Shown in pieces: positions 7,339 through 16,684 of a stretch of DNA of 64,000 nucleotides (the stretch's first letter is position 1; every line of letters starts with the position of its first letter). The DNA comes from Desertivirga xinjiangensis (GTDB lineage: Bacteria > Bacteroidota > Bacteroidia > Sphingobacteriales > Sphingobacteriaceae). The DNA lies in the NCBI RefSeq assembly GCF_024436435.1, contig NZ_JAFMZP010000004.1, forward strand, positions 310,001 through 374,000, written 5' to 3'. The position numbers and the translations under genes are program-made. A model generated the notes under the pieces. That model had not been told where the DNA came from and searched no databases. It worked only from the letters and a program-made list of their open reading frames with translations.

Positions 7339-9234
7339 ATGGCAGAGAATTTAAGCGAGAACGTAAATTATAGTGAGGATAGTATCCGGTCATTAGACTG
7401 GAAAGAGCACATCCGTCTTAGGCCAGGTATGTATATTGGCAAGCTGGGAGACGGATCCGCATACGATGATGGTATTTATGTTTTGTTAAAGGAAATAGTT
7501 GATAACTCAATAGACGAGTTTGTGATGGGAGCGGGCAGAACGATTGAGGTCAATATTAGCGAGCATAAAGTAAATATCCGCGACTATGGCCGGGGTATTC
7601 CGTTGGGCAAGGTAATAGATTGTGTTTCAAAAATTAACACAGGTGGTAAATACGATTCAAAAGCTTTCCAAAAATCAGTAGGTCTGAACGGGGTGGGTAC
7701 AAAAGCCGTTAACGCATTATCTACAAGTTTTACAGTTCAGTCTTACCGCGATGGCAAAACGAAGATCGCAGAGTTTGCAAGGGGCGAACTCATCAGAGAC
7801 GAGGCTGAAAAAGACACTACTCAGCGGAATGGAACTGCTATAAACTTTATTCCGGATGATTCTATCTTTAGAAATTACAGGTTTATTCCGGAGTTTATCG
7901 AAAATATGATCTGGAATTACGTCTTCTTGAATTCAGGCCTAACTATAAATTTCAATGGTCAAAAATATTTTTCAGAGCGGGGACTGCATGACTTATTGGT
8001 AAAGAATACCGATCAGGAAGGAATGCGGTATCCTATTATTCACCTTAAAGGTGAAGATATTGAAATTGCGATGACCCATGGTCAGCAGTATGGAGAGGAG
8101 TATTATTCTTTCGTGAACGGTCAGCATACCACTCAGGGCGGAACACATCAGGCCGCTTTCAGGGAGGCTGTGGTCAAGACCGTGCGTGAGTTCTATAAAA
8201 AGGAATTCGATGCCGCCGATATCCGGGCTTCTATTGTGGCTGCAATTGCAATTAAAGTGCAGGAGCCCGTATTCGAATCGCAAACCAAGACCAAACTAGG
8301 CTCGCAAAATATCGGACCGGAAGGCCCTTCTGTCAGGGGTTTTATCAATGATTTTGTGAAAAAAGCATTAGATGATTATTTGCATAAGCATACCGAAACT
8401 GCTGATGCCTTATTGAAGCGGATTCAACAGTCTGAACGGGAACGAAAGGATATAGCTGGAATTAAAAAGCTGGCGAATGAGCGTGCAAAAAAGGCTTCTC
8501 TGCATAACCGGAAACTCCGTGACTGTAAAATACACTTTGACGATAATCATGAACGTAAACAGGAAACAACTTTATTCATTACGGAGGGGGACTCTGCAAG
8601 TGGTTCGATAACCAAATCGAGGGATGTGATGACCCAGGCTGTGTTCAGTTTAAAGGGAAAACCGCTTAATTGCTTCGGGCTTACCAAAAAAGTGGTTTAC
8701 GAAAATGAGGAGTTTAACTTATTGCAGCATGCGCTTAATATAGAGGATGGTCTGGATGCCCTGCGGTATAATAATATTGTTATAGCAACTGACGCGGATG
8801 TGGACGGGATGCACATTCGTTTGCTGATGATGACATTCTTTCTTCAGTTCTTTCCAGATCTGGTAAAAGCCGGACATGTATCTATCCTCCAAACCCCTTT
8901 ATTTAGGGTGCGCAATAAAAAAGAAACCATTTATTGCTACAGCGATGAAGAGCGGCAAAGGGCAATAGCGAAACTGGGAGTAAAGCCTGAAATCACACGG
9001 TTTAAAGGTTTGGGCGAAATATCACCCGACGAGTTCGGGTTATTTATTGGAAAGGACATCCGCCTTGATCCCGTAATTTTGAAAGACGCCAACATTCATT
9101 CTTTGCTGGAATATTTTATGGGAAAAAATACACCTAACCGCCAACAACATATAGTAGGTAACCTGCGAGTGGAAAAGGATGACGCTCAGTTTGCGGCCAG
9201 CGCAGAAACTATAGAGGCTGAAACCGCTGCATAG
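7339..9234 (+). CDS. parE: DNA topoisomerase IV subunit B
   Basis: A 631-residue ATPase subunit of a type IIA topoisomerase, which with ParC decatenates daughter chromosomes. The GHKL ATP site is complete: [10 protein letters not shown] (52-61), DYGRGIPLG (82-90) and [13 protein letters not shown] (115-127). The QTKTKLGS switch Lys lies near residues 315-322. The TOPRIM motifs are EGDSASGS (416-423) and DADVDG (485-490), where Mg2+ binds. Length is normal for Bacteroidota ParE and shorter than GyrB of Gammaproteobacteria. ParC is not next to it here; cytidine deaminase follows after 9 bp. GyrB is the alternative, but the length and the [15 protein letters not shown] start favour ParE. Confidence 0.88.
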   Translation: MAENLSENVNYSEDSIRSLDWKEHIRLRPGMYIGKLGDGSAYDDGIYVLLKEIVDNSIDEFVMGAGRTIEVNISEHKVNIRDYGRGIPLGKVIDCVSKINTGGKYDSKAFQKSVGLNGVGTKAVNALSTSFTVQSYRDGKTKIAEFARGELIRDEAEKDTTQRNGTAINFIPDDSIFRNYRFIPEFIENMIWNYVFLNSGLTINFNGQKYFSERGLHDLLVKNTDQEGMRYPIIHLKGEDIEIAMTHGQQYGEEYYSFVNGQHTTQGGTHQAAFREAVVKTVREFYKKEFDAADIRASIVAAIAIKVQEPVFESQTKTKLGSQNIGPEGPSVRGFINDFVKKALDDYLHKHTETADALLKRIQQSERERKDIAGIKKLANERAKKASLHNRKLRDCKIHFDDNHERKQETTLFITEGDSASGSITKSRDVMTQAVFSLKGKPLNCFGLTKKVVYENEEFNLLQHALNIEDGLDALRYNNIVIATDADVDGMHIRLLMMTFFLQFFPDLVKAGHVSILQTPLFRVRNKKETIYCYSDEERQRAIAKLGVKPEITRFKGLGEISPDEFGLFIGKDIRLDPVILKDANIHSLLEYFMGKNTPNRQQHIVGNLRVEKDDAQFAASAETIEAETAA

Positions 9235-9243
9235 ATTTTAAGG

Positions 9244-9753
9244 ATGGTTACCGAAAAAACACTAAGTATAGCTTTCCATATTTATAATACGATAGCAGAA
9301 CTGGGCCCTGAAGATAAACAGTTGTGTCTGGAAGCAGAGAAAGCCCTTAACTCTTCTTATTCTCCCTATTCTGGTTTCAGGGTTGGGGCGGCAATATTGC
9401 TGGAAAGTGGAAAAATAATCCATGGGAGCAATCAGGAGAATGCTGCTTTTCCGTCCGGCCTATGTGCAGAGCGTGCAGCGTTGTTTAATTTTGGTTCCAA
9501 CTATCCGAATGAGAAGATTACCCATATAGCTATCACCTCTTATACAGACAAGTTTGTTGTCGAAAATCCGGTAACTCCTTGTGGCGCTTGTTTGCAGGTT
9601 CTGGCAGAGTATGAGAGGAAGCAAGTTTCGGAAATTGAGGTTTTACTTTACTGTTTAAATGGCGCCGTGTGGAAAATAAAGGGCGCGAAAGCATTTTTAC
9701 CGTTCCTGTTTTTTGAGAATAGGCTTAATAGAAGCGATGATAAAACCGCATAA
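9244..9753 (+). CDS. cdd: cytidine deaminase
   Basis: A 169-residue zinc enzyme of pyrimidine salvage that deaminates cytidine and deoxycytidine to uridine forms. The active site is clear: C74-A-E76 in GLCAERAAL (zinc ligand and catalytic Glu) and P-C113-G-A-C116 (two further zinc ligands). SSYSPYSGFRVGAAIL (residues 37-52) is the substrate-binding segment. Three zinc-ligand Cys and this length fit the tetrameric class, with an extra N-terminal stretch. It is 9 bp after parE and very likely cotranscribed. A small hairpin follows the stop. Confidence 0.93.
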   Translation: MVTEKTLSIAFHIYNTIAELGPEDKQLCLEAEKALNSSYSPYSGFRVGAAILLESGKIIHGSNQENAAFPSGLCAERAALFNFGSNYPNEKITHIAITSYTDKFVVENPVTPCGACLQVLAEYERKQVSEIEVLLYCLNGAVWKIKGAKAFLPFLFFENRLNRSDDKTA

Positions 9754-9754
9754 A

Positions 9755-9777
9755 CCAAGCTGCCGCCGACAGCTTGG
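9755..9777 (+). terminator. short hairpin after cdd
   Basis: Arms ccaagctg (9755-9762) and cagcttgg (9770-9777) enclose a 7-base loop directly after the cdd stop. It can serve both cdd and the convergent gene ending at 9795. No long T-run follows. Confidence 0.6.
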
Positions 9778-9794
9778 CTCTATCTAAAACTAAA

Positions 9795-10229
9795 TTAACT
9801 AAAAGAACTTGAAACATTGGTTATTTTCCAACCCCGGGTGGTGTTAGCCAATGTCACATAGTTTATTTTCGAGAAGTTCTCATATTTCATGGTTACCTTA
9901 ACCACGGCTTGCGAATTGTTTTGCTCTACTACATTGTATGTCGTACTGCAGTTTTGTTTTACGTCTGAAGTGTTTTTCAGAGAATTAACCATGTCAAACT
10001 TGCTGTAATTTATGATTTTATCACCTCGGGTGACAGTAAACTTCACATCGTTATCAAGAACATCAGAGAATCCTTTAACCTTTCCTAAGGAAACCGCATC
10101 GATATAAGTTTTGAGTGCATAATCCATACTTAGTTTACTAATAGTGTTAGGCTCATCGCGGGCGAATGAACGGGCTGACATTGATACTAAGAGAAGCAAG
10201 GTGGCGAAGAGAGTTTTGAGCGTTTTCAT
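9795..10229 (-). CDS. secreted NTF2-like (lumazine-binding-type) protein
   Basis: A 144-residue protein with an N-terminal signal peptide (hydrophobic residues 7-17, cleavage likely near SFA-RDE) followed by a small alpha+beta domain of about 120 residues. The order ALKTYIDAVSLGKVKGFSDVL, then VKFTVTRGD, then VTMKYENFSKINYVTL and a final GWKITNVSSSF strand is that of the NTF2-like/putative lumazine-binding family. Members are often of unknown role in the periplasm. It is convergent with cdd and divergent from the acyltransferase. Function is not assigned. Confidence 0.65.
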   Translation of the reverse strand: MKTLKTLFATLLLLVSMSARSFARDEPNTISKLSMDYALKTYIDAVSLGKVKGFSDVLDNDVKFTVTRGDKIINYSKFDMVNSLKNTSDVKQNCSTTYNVVEQNNSQAVVKVTMKYENFSKINYVTLANTTRGWKITNVSSSFS

Positions 10230-10504
10230 TGTGTTTGTTATTTGAGAGTTTATATCTAAATAGACGTAAGTTTTATTAATGCGTTACATTGGCATGAAAA
10301 AATTTCAGCGTGCTGAAAAGTGATTAGCATCAAACTTTATAAAAAGGCAATTAGCCTCAAGGATTCTCGTCATAGTGCAAATAGCGCTCAGTGTTTTGCG
10401 TTGTTACATGAACAATGAATAAATTATATCTAATTCGCAAAACTTCTCAAAAAACTGTAACAATAACAGGATTGATTTGTAAATAATACAGTCTACCTGT
10501 TACT

Positions 10505-11602
10505 ATGGAAAAAAAAGCGTATTTCGCATCGATAGCCAACCTGCGTGTAATTGCTATCATGGCTATCATTTTGAATCATTCCCAGCTTGGAATTGAAGCC
10601 GATACCCACTACTCTTTGACATATCTTATTTATGGCCAGTTTTCCAAATTCGGATCTCTGTTATTTATGATCATTTCAGGTTTCCTCTTCGAAAAAACAA
10701 TCTCGAAGTACACAACAGAACAGCTTCTCTACCGAAAAACCACAACCATTCTTTTTCCCTCCCTGCTATTTATTCTACCCTGGATTATCCTGAATATAGG
10801 GGTTTTGCCTTTTATCGGCGAACAAACAGCCGTTATCAGCAAGAGCTTTATTTACACTGAGCTGTACAATATTTTTTTTCGATCAATATATTGGTTCCCT
10901 ATTAATCTCTTTTTGATCCTGATGATTAATAGCTTCATTCGCGGGCGGCGGAGTCTGAGCTTATTGCTCATCCCGGCAGTTTTGATCACCATTTTTTATA
11001 GCGTCAACATTTATTACCATTGGGTTCCCCGGCGACATAATAGCGCCATTCTAGCCTTTTTTACCTTCTTTTTTGCCGGGCGCTTGTTACATATCTACTA
11101 TCCTCAGGTAAAGAATATTATTAAAAACGCCTCTCGCAACCTGTTTTTAAAATTACTTTTTTGTGGCCTGAGTATTACTTTCTTCGTATGTGCGGTTTTT
11201 GAGAGCTATTATATCCAGGAAAATGTTCAGGGCACGGATCCAAACAATATTCTGCGCATGAGTAATATACTCTATACTATCGTATTTCTAACCTTCCTCT
11301 ATGGGATAAGGAACAGAGTTGATTTTACTAAATATTTTGCAGATAAAACCGTTTTTCTTATTTATCTCATACATCCTTACTATCTTTATGTAGGGAAGTT
11401 TTTATCCGGCAAGATCATAAAATTCGGACAATTGCATACTGCGGACTATATACCCTTAGAACTAGCTTATGGAACAGTAATTTTCATCTTGTCAGTATTT
11501 TCAGCCAGGTTGCTTTTGAAAAGCCCTGTTTTCAATTCTATAATAAGCGGTGATATATGGGTGAAGAGAGCCGGGATTGAGGCCCGCCAGGTTTCTGGGT
11601 AA
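10505..11602 (+). CDS. membrane acyltransferase, family 3
   Basis: A 365-residue polytopic inner-membrane protein with about ten hydrophobic segments, of the acyltransferase 3 (OafA/NodX) family that O-acetylates extracellular polysaccharides and other glycans. The signature N-terminal helix is LRVIAIMAIILNHSQ (residues 13-27), with the conserved Arg and His, followed by SGFLFEK. The protein is at the short end for the family and has no SGNH domain. Neighbours are the divergent NTF2-like gene and the pectate lyase 45 bp downstream. The substrate glycan is unknown. Confidence 0.8.
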   Translation: MEKKAYFASIANLRVIAIMAIILNHSQLGIEADTHYSLTYLIYGQFSKFGSLLFMIISGFLFEKTISKYTTEQLLYRKTTTILFPSLLFILPWIILNIGVLPFIGEQTAVISKSFIYTELYNIFFRSIYWFPINLFLILMINSFIRGRRSLSLLLIPAVLITIFYSVNIYYHWVPRRHNSAILAFFTFFFAGRLLHIYYPQVKNIIKNASRNLFLKLLFCGLSITFFVCAVFESYYIQENVQGTDPNNILRMSNILYTIVFLTFLYGIRNRVDFTKYFADKTVFLIYLIHPYYLYVGKFLSGKIIKFGQLHTADYIPLELAYGTVIFILSVFSARLLLKSPVFNSIISGDIWVKRAGIEARQVSG

Positions 11603-11647
11603 CAAAAAAATTAATTTTTTAATATAGATTTCAATGGAGGTACAAGC

Positions 11648-13069
11648 ATGTTTTTTAGGAAAAGAGGCTTAAAGTACCAGATAGGGAGATTTCTAGCTGC
11701 GTTATTACTATGTATTATTGGATGCCCTGTTGTTTCACAACCGATAGCTTTTCCGGGAGCAGAGGGTTTCGGTAAGTATGCGACGGGAGGGCGTGGAGGT
11801 AAGGTATTGCGGGTTATAAACTTGAATGACAATGGGCCCGGTAGTTTACGAAATGCACTTGACGCGAAGTATCCCAGAGTTATAGTTTTTTCTGTATCAG
11901 GAACCATTCATCTTAAGTCGAAGCTAACTATCAGTGGCAACAATGTAACCATTGCTGGACAAACTGCTCCCGGGGATGGCATCTGTATAGCTGATTATCC
12001 GGTAGGTATCAATGCGAGTAATGTCATTCTGCGATATATTCGTTTTCGAATGGGAGACAGATATCAGAATAAAGGAATGATTGACGGAGGAGGCTCGGAC
12101 GATGCCCTAAGTGGCGGAAGTAAACAAAAGAATATTATTATTGATCATTGTACAATGAGCTGGAGTACTGACGAAGCCTTTTCCCTTTACGCAGGCGACA
12201 GTACCACCCTGCAATGGAACCTCATCTCGGAGCCACTTAATTATTCCTATCATTTCGAAAAAGGCGATAAAGACTTTGAGCAGCATGGATTTGGAGGCAT
12301 CTGGGGTGGAGCACACCTGTCAGCACATCATAATCTTTTTGCACATTGTAACAGCCGCACCCCCCGTTTTGAAGGCAACCGGCATATTCCACAGGAGTTT
12401 GTAGACTTTAGAAATAATGTAATATTTAACTGGGGGACCAATAATGTGTACGGGGGCGAGGGAGGTAATTACAACCTTGTGAATAATTATTACAAATACG
12501 GACCTTCTACAAAGGAAAATGTGCGATACAGAATTGCAAATCCATATAAACTCGAGGGAAGGCTTCCCTTCGGAAAATTTTTTATCGAGGGAAATTATGT
12601 CGATGGCTCATCAGAAGTAAGCAATGATAACTGGATGGGGGTTGAAATGAACCAGGGGACTGAAGAAGACAAGATGCTTGCAAAAGTTAATTCAGCCTTT
12701 CCTGCAGAGCCTATTACCACACATTCAGCGAAAGATACGTATAAATTGGTCCTTCGCAGCGCAGGCGCAAGTTTGCCCGCCCGGGATACCATCGATCAGC
12801 GAATCATCAGAGATGTAGAAAGCAGAATGGGCCGCCTGATAGATGTGCAGGGAGGTTATAAACATGGTGCCGAATATAGTAAGAGCAAAAAAGCCTGGCC
12901 TGAACTAAAAACCAGCGGAGTTCTTTTGGACTCAGATGAAGACGGTATGCCGGACGATTGGGAAAAGGTTCATAAACTAGATCCCTCGAAGGCCGGAGAT
13001 GCTAATCAGTACAGGCTGGAAAAACAATATACGAATGTCGAAGTTTATCTGAACTCTCTGGTAAAATAA
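11648..13069 (+). CDS. pectate lyase, PL1 family
   Basis: A 473-residue secreted enzyme with an N-terminal hydrophobic signal (residues 14-29) followed by IAFPGAEGFGKYATGGRGG, the usual start of the mature part of Bacteroidota PL1 lyases. It has right-handed parallel beta-helix repeats such as IIIDHCTMSWSTDEAFS (near 165) and AHHNLFAHCNSRTPRFEG (226-243), where an Arg of SRTPR is the likely catalytic base. It cleaves pectate by beta-elimination and leaves unsaturated galacturonides. A C-terminal DSDEDGMPDDWE segment (near 427-438) is a calcium-loop motif. It sits between an acyltransferase and a small unknown frame, with no SusC/D next to it. Confidence 0.9.
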   Translation: MFFRKRGLKYQIGRFLAALLLCIIGCPVVSQPIAFPGAEGFGKYATGGRGGKVLRVINLNDNGPGSLRNALDAKYPRVIVFSVSGTIHLKSKLTISGNNVTIAGQTAPGDGICIADYPVGINASNVILRYIRFRMGDRYQNKGMIDGGGSDDALSGGSKQKNIIIDHCTMSWSTDEAFSLYAGDSTTLQWNLISEPLNYSYHFEKGDKDFEQHGFGGIWGGAHLSAHHNLFAHCNSRTPRFEGNRHIPQEFVDFRNNVIFNWGTNNVYGGEGGNYNLVNNYYKYGPSTKENVRYRIANPYKLEGRLPFGKFFIEGNYVDGSSEVSNDNWMGVEMNQGTEEDKMLAKVNSAFPAEPITTHSAKDTYKLVLRSAGASLPARDTIDQRIIRDVESRMGRLIDVQGGYKHGAEYSKSKKAWPELKTSGVLLDSDEDGMPDDWEKVHKLDPSKAGDANQYRLEKQYTNVEVYLNSLVK

Positions 13070-13117
13070 TACAATCCAGACTGCGGGGGATTACTATAAA
13101 TTCGTTTTGCGCTTATA

Positions 13118-13279
13118 TTAATCATTGCGTATAAGGTCCGGCAAATTGAGGATTGGATACAAATTACCGGGAATCAGGATGTACTGATATCCGTTTTCAA
13201 TGATAAGATTATTGTTAAACTCTCCGACTACTTCTCTTAAGTAACCCGCATACAAAACATACTTCCCTTCCCTGTACAT
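13118..13279 (-). CDS. small hypothetical protein, 53 residues
   Basis: A minus-strand frame from an ATG at 13279 encodes 53 residues with regular strand-like sequence (KYVLYAGYLREVVGEF, GYQYILIPGN). The same frame is open for about 29 more codons upstream without an ATG, which might mean a truncated gene. It lies in the 358-bp gap between the pectate lyase and the aldo/keto reductase, where nothing else is seen. The family is not recognised. Confidence 0.3.
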   Translation of the reverse strand: MYREGKYVLYAGYLREVVGEFNNNLIIENGYQYILIPGNLYPILNLPDLIRND

Positions 13280-13427
13280 AATTTTAAGTTTATATGTTGA
13301 ATTATACGTGTTACGTTTGGTATGTGTTACAGCCGTTTTAGGGATAAACGTCGGGGTGAAAATAATTGTAATTTAAATTCTTTTAATTGCCATTATATAC
13401 GATAATTGTAAAAGGCAAAAGTTAAAA

Positions 13428-14321
13428 ATGGAAAAAATATATTTAAGTGATGCAGGTCCGAAAGTATCGCCTGCTATTTATGGTTTCTACAGGTGGAATA
13501 ACGAGGTGAGTGATACCACCGCAACCATGGAAAAAATCGTTAACTTATGTCTTGAGTTAGGGATCAATACTTTTGACCATGCAGATTCCAATGGAGGGTA
13601 TCAGTGTGAGGAGACATTCGGAAACCTAATAGCAAAAAAATCATTTAAAAGGGAAGATATCGTTTTGTTTACCAAGTGTGGCCTGCGTTTACCTCACGTG
13701 AGCCAGCCTGGAGTGTATGTCAGACATTATGATACTTCGAGTGACCATATCCAAAAAAGCGTAGAAGATTCATTAAGAAAACTTAAAACGGATTATATAG
13801 ATATCTTTTTACTGGATCATCTGGATCCAATTTCAAACCTTGAAGAAACGGCGTTTACTCTGGAAAAGCTGAAAGACTCGGGTAAAATCAAGAATATCGG
13901 CGTTGCTAACTTCTCGGTATTTCAACATCAGCTTCTGGCGTCTTATCTTAAAAAGCGTATTGTTACCAATCATATTGAATTGAATTTGCTAAACACTACC
14001 GCATTGGATAACGGGCAGATTGATTATATTAAGCAACGGTATATGCGGCCATTGGCTTCTTCGCCTTTGGCAAGAGGAAGGATACTGGAGGGGGGCGATC
14101 CTCAGGCAGTAAGGGTGCGGGCCAAACTCGAGGAGATTAGTGAAAAGTATCATGTTGATAAAGAATCACTGGCTGTGGCTTGGTTAATTAAACTGGGAGC
14201 ACTACCTCTTATTGGCACAACCAGTGAACAACGTATCCGAAATATTGCGGAGTCCTTTAATATCGATCTTAGTCACCAGGACTGGTGGGAGTTGTATAAT
14301 GCTTCCAGGGGAGAGCTTTAG
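13428..14321 (+). CDS. aldo/keto reductase-like protein (YdhF type) with altered catalytic residues
   Basis: A 297-residue TIM-barrel protein clearly of the YdhF branch of aldo/keto reductases, with FDHADSNGGYQCEETFG (49-65), FTKCG (81-85), TDYIDIFLLDHLDP (121-134), the IGVANFS turn and a C-terminal LIGTTSEQRIRN cofactor segment. In canonical members the catalytic set is Asp50, Tyr55, Lys and His. Here D50 and K83 remain, but position 55 is Asn (DHADSNGG) and the His position is Asp130, with a His at 131. The NADPH-binding part looks intact. It could be an inactive or functionally changed member. It stands alone and shares a terminator with the convergent operon. Confidence 0.82.
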   Translation: MEKIYLSDAGPKVSPAIYGFYRWNNEVSDTTATMEKIVNLCLELGINTFDHADSNGGYQCEETFGNLIAKKSFKREDIVLFTKCGLRLPHVSQPGVYVRHYDTSSDHIQKSVEDSLRKLKTDYIDIFLLDHLDPISNLEETAFTLEKLKDSGKIKNIGVANFSVFQHQLLASYLKKRIVTNHIELNLLNTTALDNGQIDYIKQRYMRPLASSPLARGRILEGGDPQAVRVRAKLEEISEKYHVDKESLAVAWLIKLGALPLIGTTSEQRIRNIAESFNIDLSHQDWWELYNASRGEL

Positions 14322-14341
14322 GAAGAGATGATTAAATTAAA

Positions 14342-14366
14342 AAGCCACAGACGTATTCTGTGGCTT
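14342..14366. terminator. bidirectional terminator
   Basis: Arms aagccacag (14342-14350) and ctgtggctt (14358-14366) with a 7-base loop lie between the ends of the convergent aldo/keto reductase and GNAT genes. A-rich and T-rich flanks allow use in both directions. Confidence 0.8.
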
Positions 14367-14374
14367 AATTGCGT

Positions 14375-14803
14375 CTACAATTCTTTTTTCATCATAAAGT
14401 GCGGGATACTTACTTCTTCAAATTCATCCCCTAAAATCTCATATCCTAATTTCTGATAAAAGCCAACTGCTGTTTTCCGAGCATGTAGAAATAATTTGAG
14501 GAAGCCCGCTTTTTTTGCGTGTTCTTCCGCAAAACCAATAAGCTTAGTGCCAATGTGTTTTCCTTGAAGTTTAGGTTGCACTGCCATTTGTTGTAGCTGA
14601 ATGACATTTTCCGAGATTGTTCTGAGGAGGCAGCATGCTATCATTGTGTCCTGTTTAAAACATCCTATAAGGATGGTGCTTTTTTCCTTCTCAAGATATT
14701 CCTCATCAAAATGCAAGCCCAGAGGTTTACGCAGAACCTGGCTTCTTAAGGTGACCATTTCTTTATATTCGTCGCTTCCATGGCTGATAATTTTAAACTC
14801 CAT
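14375..14803 (-). CDS. GNAT family N-acetyltransferase
   Basis: A 142-residue GCN5-related acetyltransferase. The start has the TLRSQVLRKPLGL segment typical of ElaA-like and related members, and the acetyl-CoA site is LQQMAVQPKLQGKHIGTKLI (residues 69-88) with Q-x-K-x-x-G. HARKTAVGFYQKLGYE follows as motif B. It is the last gene of a minus-strand run with crtB, idi and an unknown membrane-anchored protein, 17 bp after that gene. The link with isoprenoids is positional only, and the substrate is unknown. Confidence 0.83.
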   Translation of the reverse strand: MEFKIISHGSDEYKEMVTLRSQVLRKPLGLHFDEEYLEKEKSTILIGCFKQDTMIACCLLRTISENVIQLQQMAVQPKLQGKHIGTKLIGFAEEHAKKAGFLKLFLHARKTAVGFYQKLGYEILGDEFEEVSIPHFMMKKEL

Positions 14804-14820
14804 ATAAAACCTCTTTCAGT

Positions 14821-15231
14821 TCAATTAATTGAGAATGGATATTTGCTTAAAAAAGTTTGTCCCATAGCATTCTTTTCATACCTGGCCAGGCAGGATCTTT
14901 TCAGGTCATTGTTGATGTTATCCCCGTCCAGGGAAATATCAACACCCTTGGGAAAGTTTCCTCTCTTAAAAAAAAATACTCGTGTGGTGCCGTACTTGGT
15001 ATGCGGCATCAATTTGCCGTATTGCTCCATCTCATTCCACAAGGTGTCTGCGACACTAACTGCATAAATACGGATCACAGGTCCAGTGTTCTGCTCGTTA
15101 CGTTTAAAGTCCAATTCCTCGAAGTTTCCTTTGAGATCGGACGTTCCGGGTTGAGTAAAGGAGTCTTTTATCATCCACAACAATCCAACAATTACAGGCA
15201 CCAGTATAAAATATTTTCTTTTAAAACTCAT
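14821..15231 (-). CDS. membrane-anchored protein of unknown function
   Basis: A 136-residue protein with one N-terminal hydrophobic segment (residues 7-20) that acts as signal or anchor, followed by a soluble domain of about 110 residues. That domain has IRIYAVSVADTLWNEMEQYGK and GTTRVFFFKRG segments and ends in LARYEKNAMGQTFLSKYPF. I recognise no family. Its start overlaps the end of idi by 11 bases, so translation is coupled to the carotenoid precursor operon. Confidence 0.65.
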   Translation of the reverse strand: MSFKRKYFILVPVIVGLLWMIKDSFTQPGTSDLKGNFEELDFKRNEQNTGPVIRIYAVSVADTLWNEMEQYGKLMPHTKYGTTRVFFFKRGNFPKGVDISLDGDNINNDLKRSCLARYEKNAMGQTFLSKYPFSIN

Positions 15232-15751
15232 TATTGCTTAATATATCTTTCACCTTTGGGTATGCAATTAAAAACCAGAAAGTGAAATCTTTTTTGTTTT
15301 CTTTTAGAAGTAAATCTATCTCTGAAGGGAACAGCCATTTATAATCGCATACTTCGTCTGGATTTGGGTCAACCTGCCCAGTGTAGTCACCAATTAAAAT
15401 ATGATCAAACTCATGTTCAATAAGTCCGTTTGGAAAGGAGGTTTGATAGGTAAATGAGGCAACCTCTTGTAGCTCGCAGTTAAATCCCATTTCTTCATAT
15501 AAACGGCGCTTAGCCGCGCTTAACGTAGTTTCTCCTGGAAAGGGATGGCTGCAGCATGCATTGGTCCACAGTCCCGGGGAATGATATTTGGACACTGCTC
15601 TTTTATGCAGGAGCATCTTCCCTTCATTGTTCCTTATAAAAACGGAGAAAGCCCTGTGAAGAAACCCTTTTTGATGCGCCTCTAACTTCTCCATAGTTCC
15701 AAGAGGTCGGTCATTCGAATCCACCAAAATCACCTCGGTAATAGTCTTCAT
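15221..15751 (-). CDS. idi: isopentenyl-diphosphate delta-isomerase, type I
   Basis: A 176-residue Nudix-fold enzyme that interconverts isopentenyl and dimethylallyl diphosphate, the first step toward carotenoids and other prenyl lipids. The active-site Cys lies in TNACCSHP (C66/C67) and the metal site in the Nudix-like AKRRLYEEMGF helix (80-90, E86 and E87). H32 in HRAFSVFI is a further expected ligand. Length is standard. It lies 5 bp after crtB and overlaps the next gene by 11 bases, forming an operon. Confidence 0.95.
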   Translation of the reverse strand: MKTITEVILVDSNDRPLGTMEKLEAHQKGFLHRAFSVFIRNNEGKMLLHKRAVSKYHSPGLWTNACCSHPFPGETTLSAAKRRLYEEMGFNCELQEVASFTYQTSFPNGLIEHEFDHILIGDYTGQVDPNPDEVCDYKWLFPSEIDLLLKENKKDFTFWFLIAYPKVKDILSNNEF

Positions 15752-15756
15752 TTAAC

Positions 15757-16602
15757 TCATATTAGATTAAGCTGATTTCTTAATCCCGCCTTACATACAA
15801 TAACCAGTTTCATGTGATTTGAAATGCGGATCCGTTTTGCAAGAATAACCTGCGGATGCGTACGTTTAACTTTTTTAAAGAGTGCTAGATAATATTTGTA
15901 AGCTACGTATACACCAAATCTGGCACTAAGGGGCAATAATTTTATGCCTTTATAAGCCATTTTAAAATCCTCTTCAATATCATCTTCTATTTTTTGCTTT
16001 TCAAATTCATCAAAGCGATTTTTCTGAAAATCCGGAAAATAGGCTCGTTCGAGATCATCTACATCAGATTGTAAATCTCTCAAAAAATTTATTTTTTGAA
16101 AGGCAGCACCCAAAGCTCTTGCATATCCCTTAAGCGTTTCAAACTGCTTTTTATTGCCTTTGCAAAATACCGAAAGACACATTAACCCGACAACTTCTGC
16201 CGACCCATAGATGTATTGCTGATATTCCGCCTGTGTAAAACAAGATTGTTGGTCAAGATCTGTCTCCATGCTGTTGAAAAATGCCACTATGAGCTCTCTG
16301 TCTATCTGATATTGATGTACTGTTTGTTGAAAGCTTTGCAATATCGGATTAAGACTGATCTTATCATCAATCGCCCTGAAAGTATCTTCCTTGAAATGCT
16401 TCAGCAAGGTTTTTTTATCGTGATCATGAAACGTATCGACAATTTCGTCGGCTAGCCTCACCATTCCATAAATAGCGCAAACGGGAGTTCTGAGATCCTT
16501 TCTGAGAAGGTTGATTGCAGAAAAAAAAGAGGTACTGTATGCCCGAGCCACCGATTTGCTGCAATTTCCTGCAACATGATCGTACATGATTACATTATTC
16601 AT
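15757..16602 (-). CDS. crtB: phytoene synthase
   Basis: A 281-residue all-alpha prenyl synthase that joins two geranylgeranyl diphosphates into phytoene. Both Asp-rich magnesium sites are present: ADEIVDTF (51-58) and RDLQSDVDDLERAYFP (175-190), along with RAYSTSFF (20-27) near the N-terminus. Squalene-synthase-like relatives share the fold, but the ERAYFP and NFLRDL motifs and the idi partner favour CrtB. It is first in the crtB-idi-unknown-GNAT minus-strand operon. Desaturase, cyclase and hydroxylase genes are not in the window. Confidence 0.9.
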   Translation of the reverse strand: MNNVIMYDHVAGNCSKSVARAYSTSFFSAINLLRKDLRTPVCAIYGMVRLADEIVDTFHDHDKKTLLKHFKEDTFRAIDDKISLNPILQSFQQTVHQYQIDRELIVAFFNSMETDLDQQSCFTQAEYQQYIYGSAEVVGLMCLSVFCKGNKKQFETLKGYARALGAAFQKINFLRDLQSDVDDLERAYFPDFQKNRFDEFEKQKIEDDIEEDFKMAYKGIKLLPLSARFGVYVAYKYYLALFKKVKRTHPQVILAKRIRISNHMKLVIVCKAGLRNQLNLI

Positions 16603-16622
16603 CTGGTCTATGTCGAAAATAT

Positions 16623-16664
16623 AAAACCGTTTTGCACTATTTAAGTTTAGAGCAAAACGGTTTT
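16623..16664 (-). terminator. terminator between GH43 and crtB
   Basis: A perfect 13-bp stem (16623-16635 with 16652-16664, arm aaaaccgttttgc) has a 16-base loop and lies just after the GH43 stop and 21 bp before the crtB start. It would insulate the carotenoid operon from the GH43 transcript. Confidence 0.8.
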
Positions 16665-16684
16665 TATTTCTAAAAACTGATGGC

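Noticed and set aside
10505-13069. Acyltransferase and pectate lyase as one functional unit
   Set aside because: Only adjacency links them; the acyltransferase is not of a known pectin-acting kind.
15757-16602. Squalene synthase instead of phytoene synthase
   Set aside because: The ERAYFP and RDLQSDVDD motifs and the adjacent idi gene favour CrtB.
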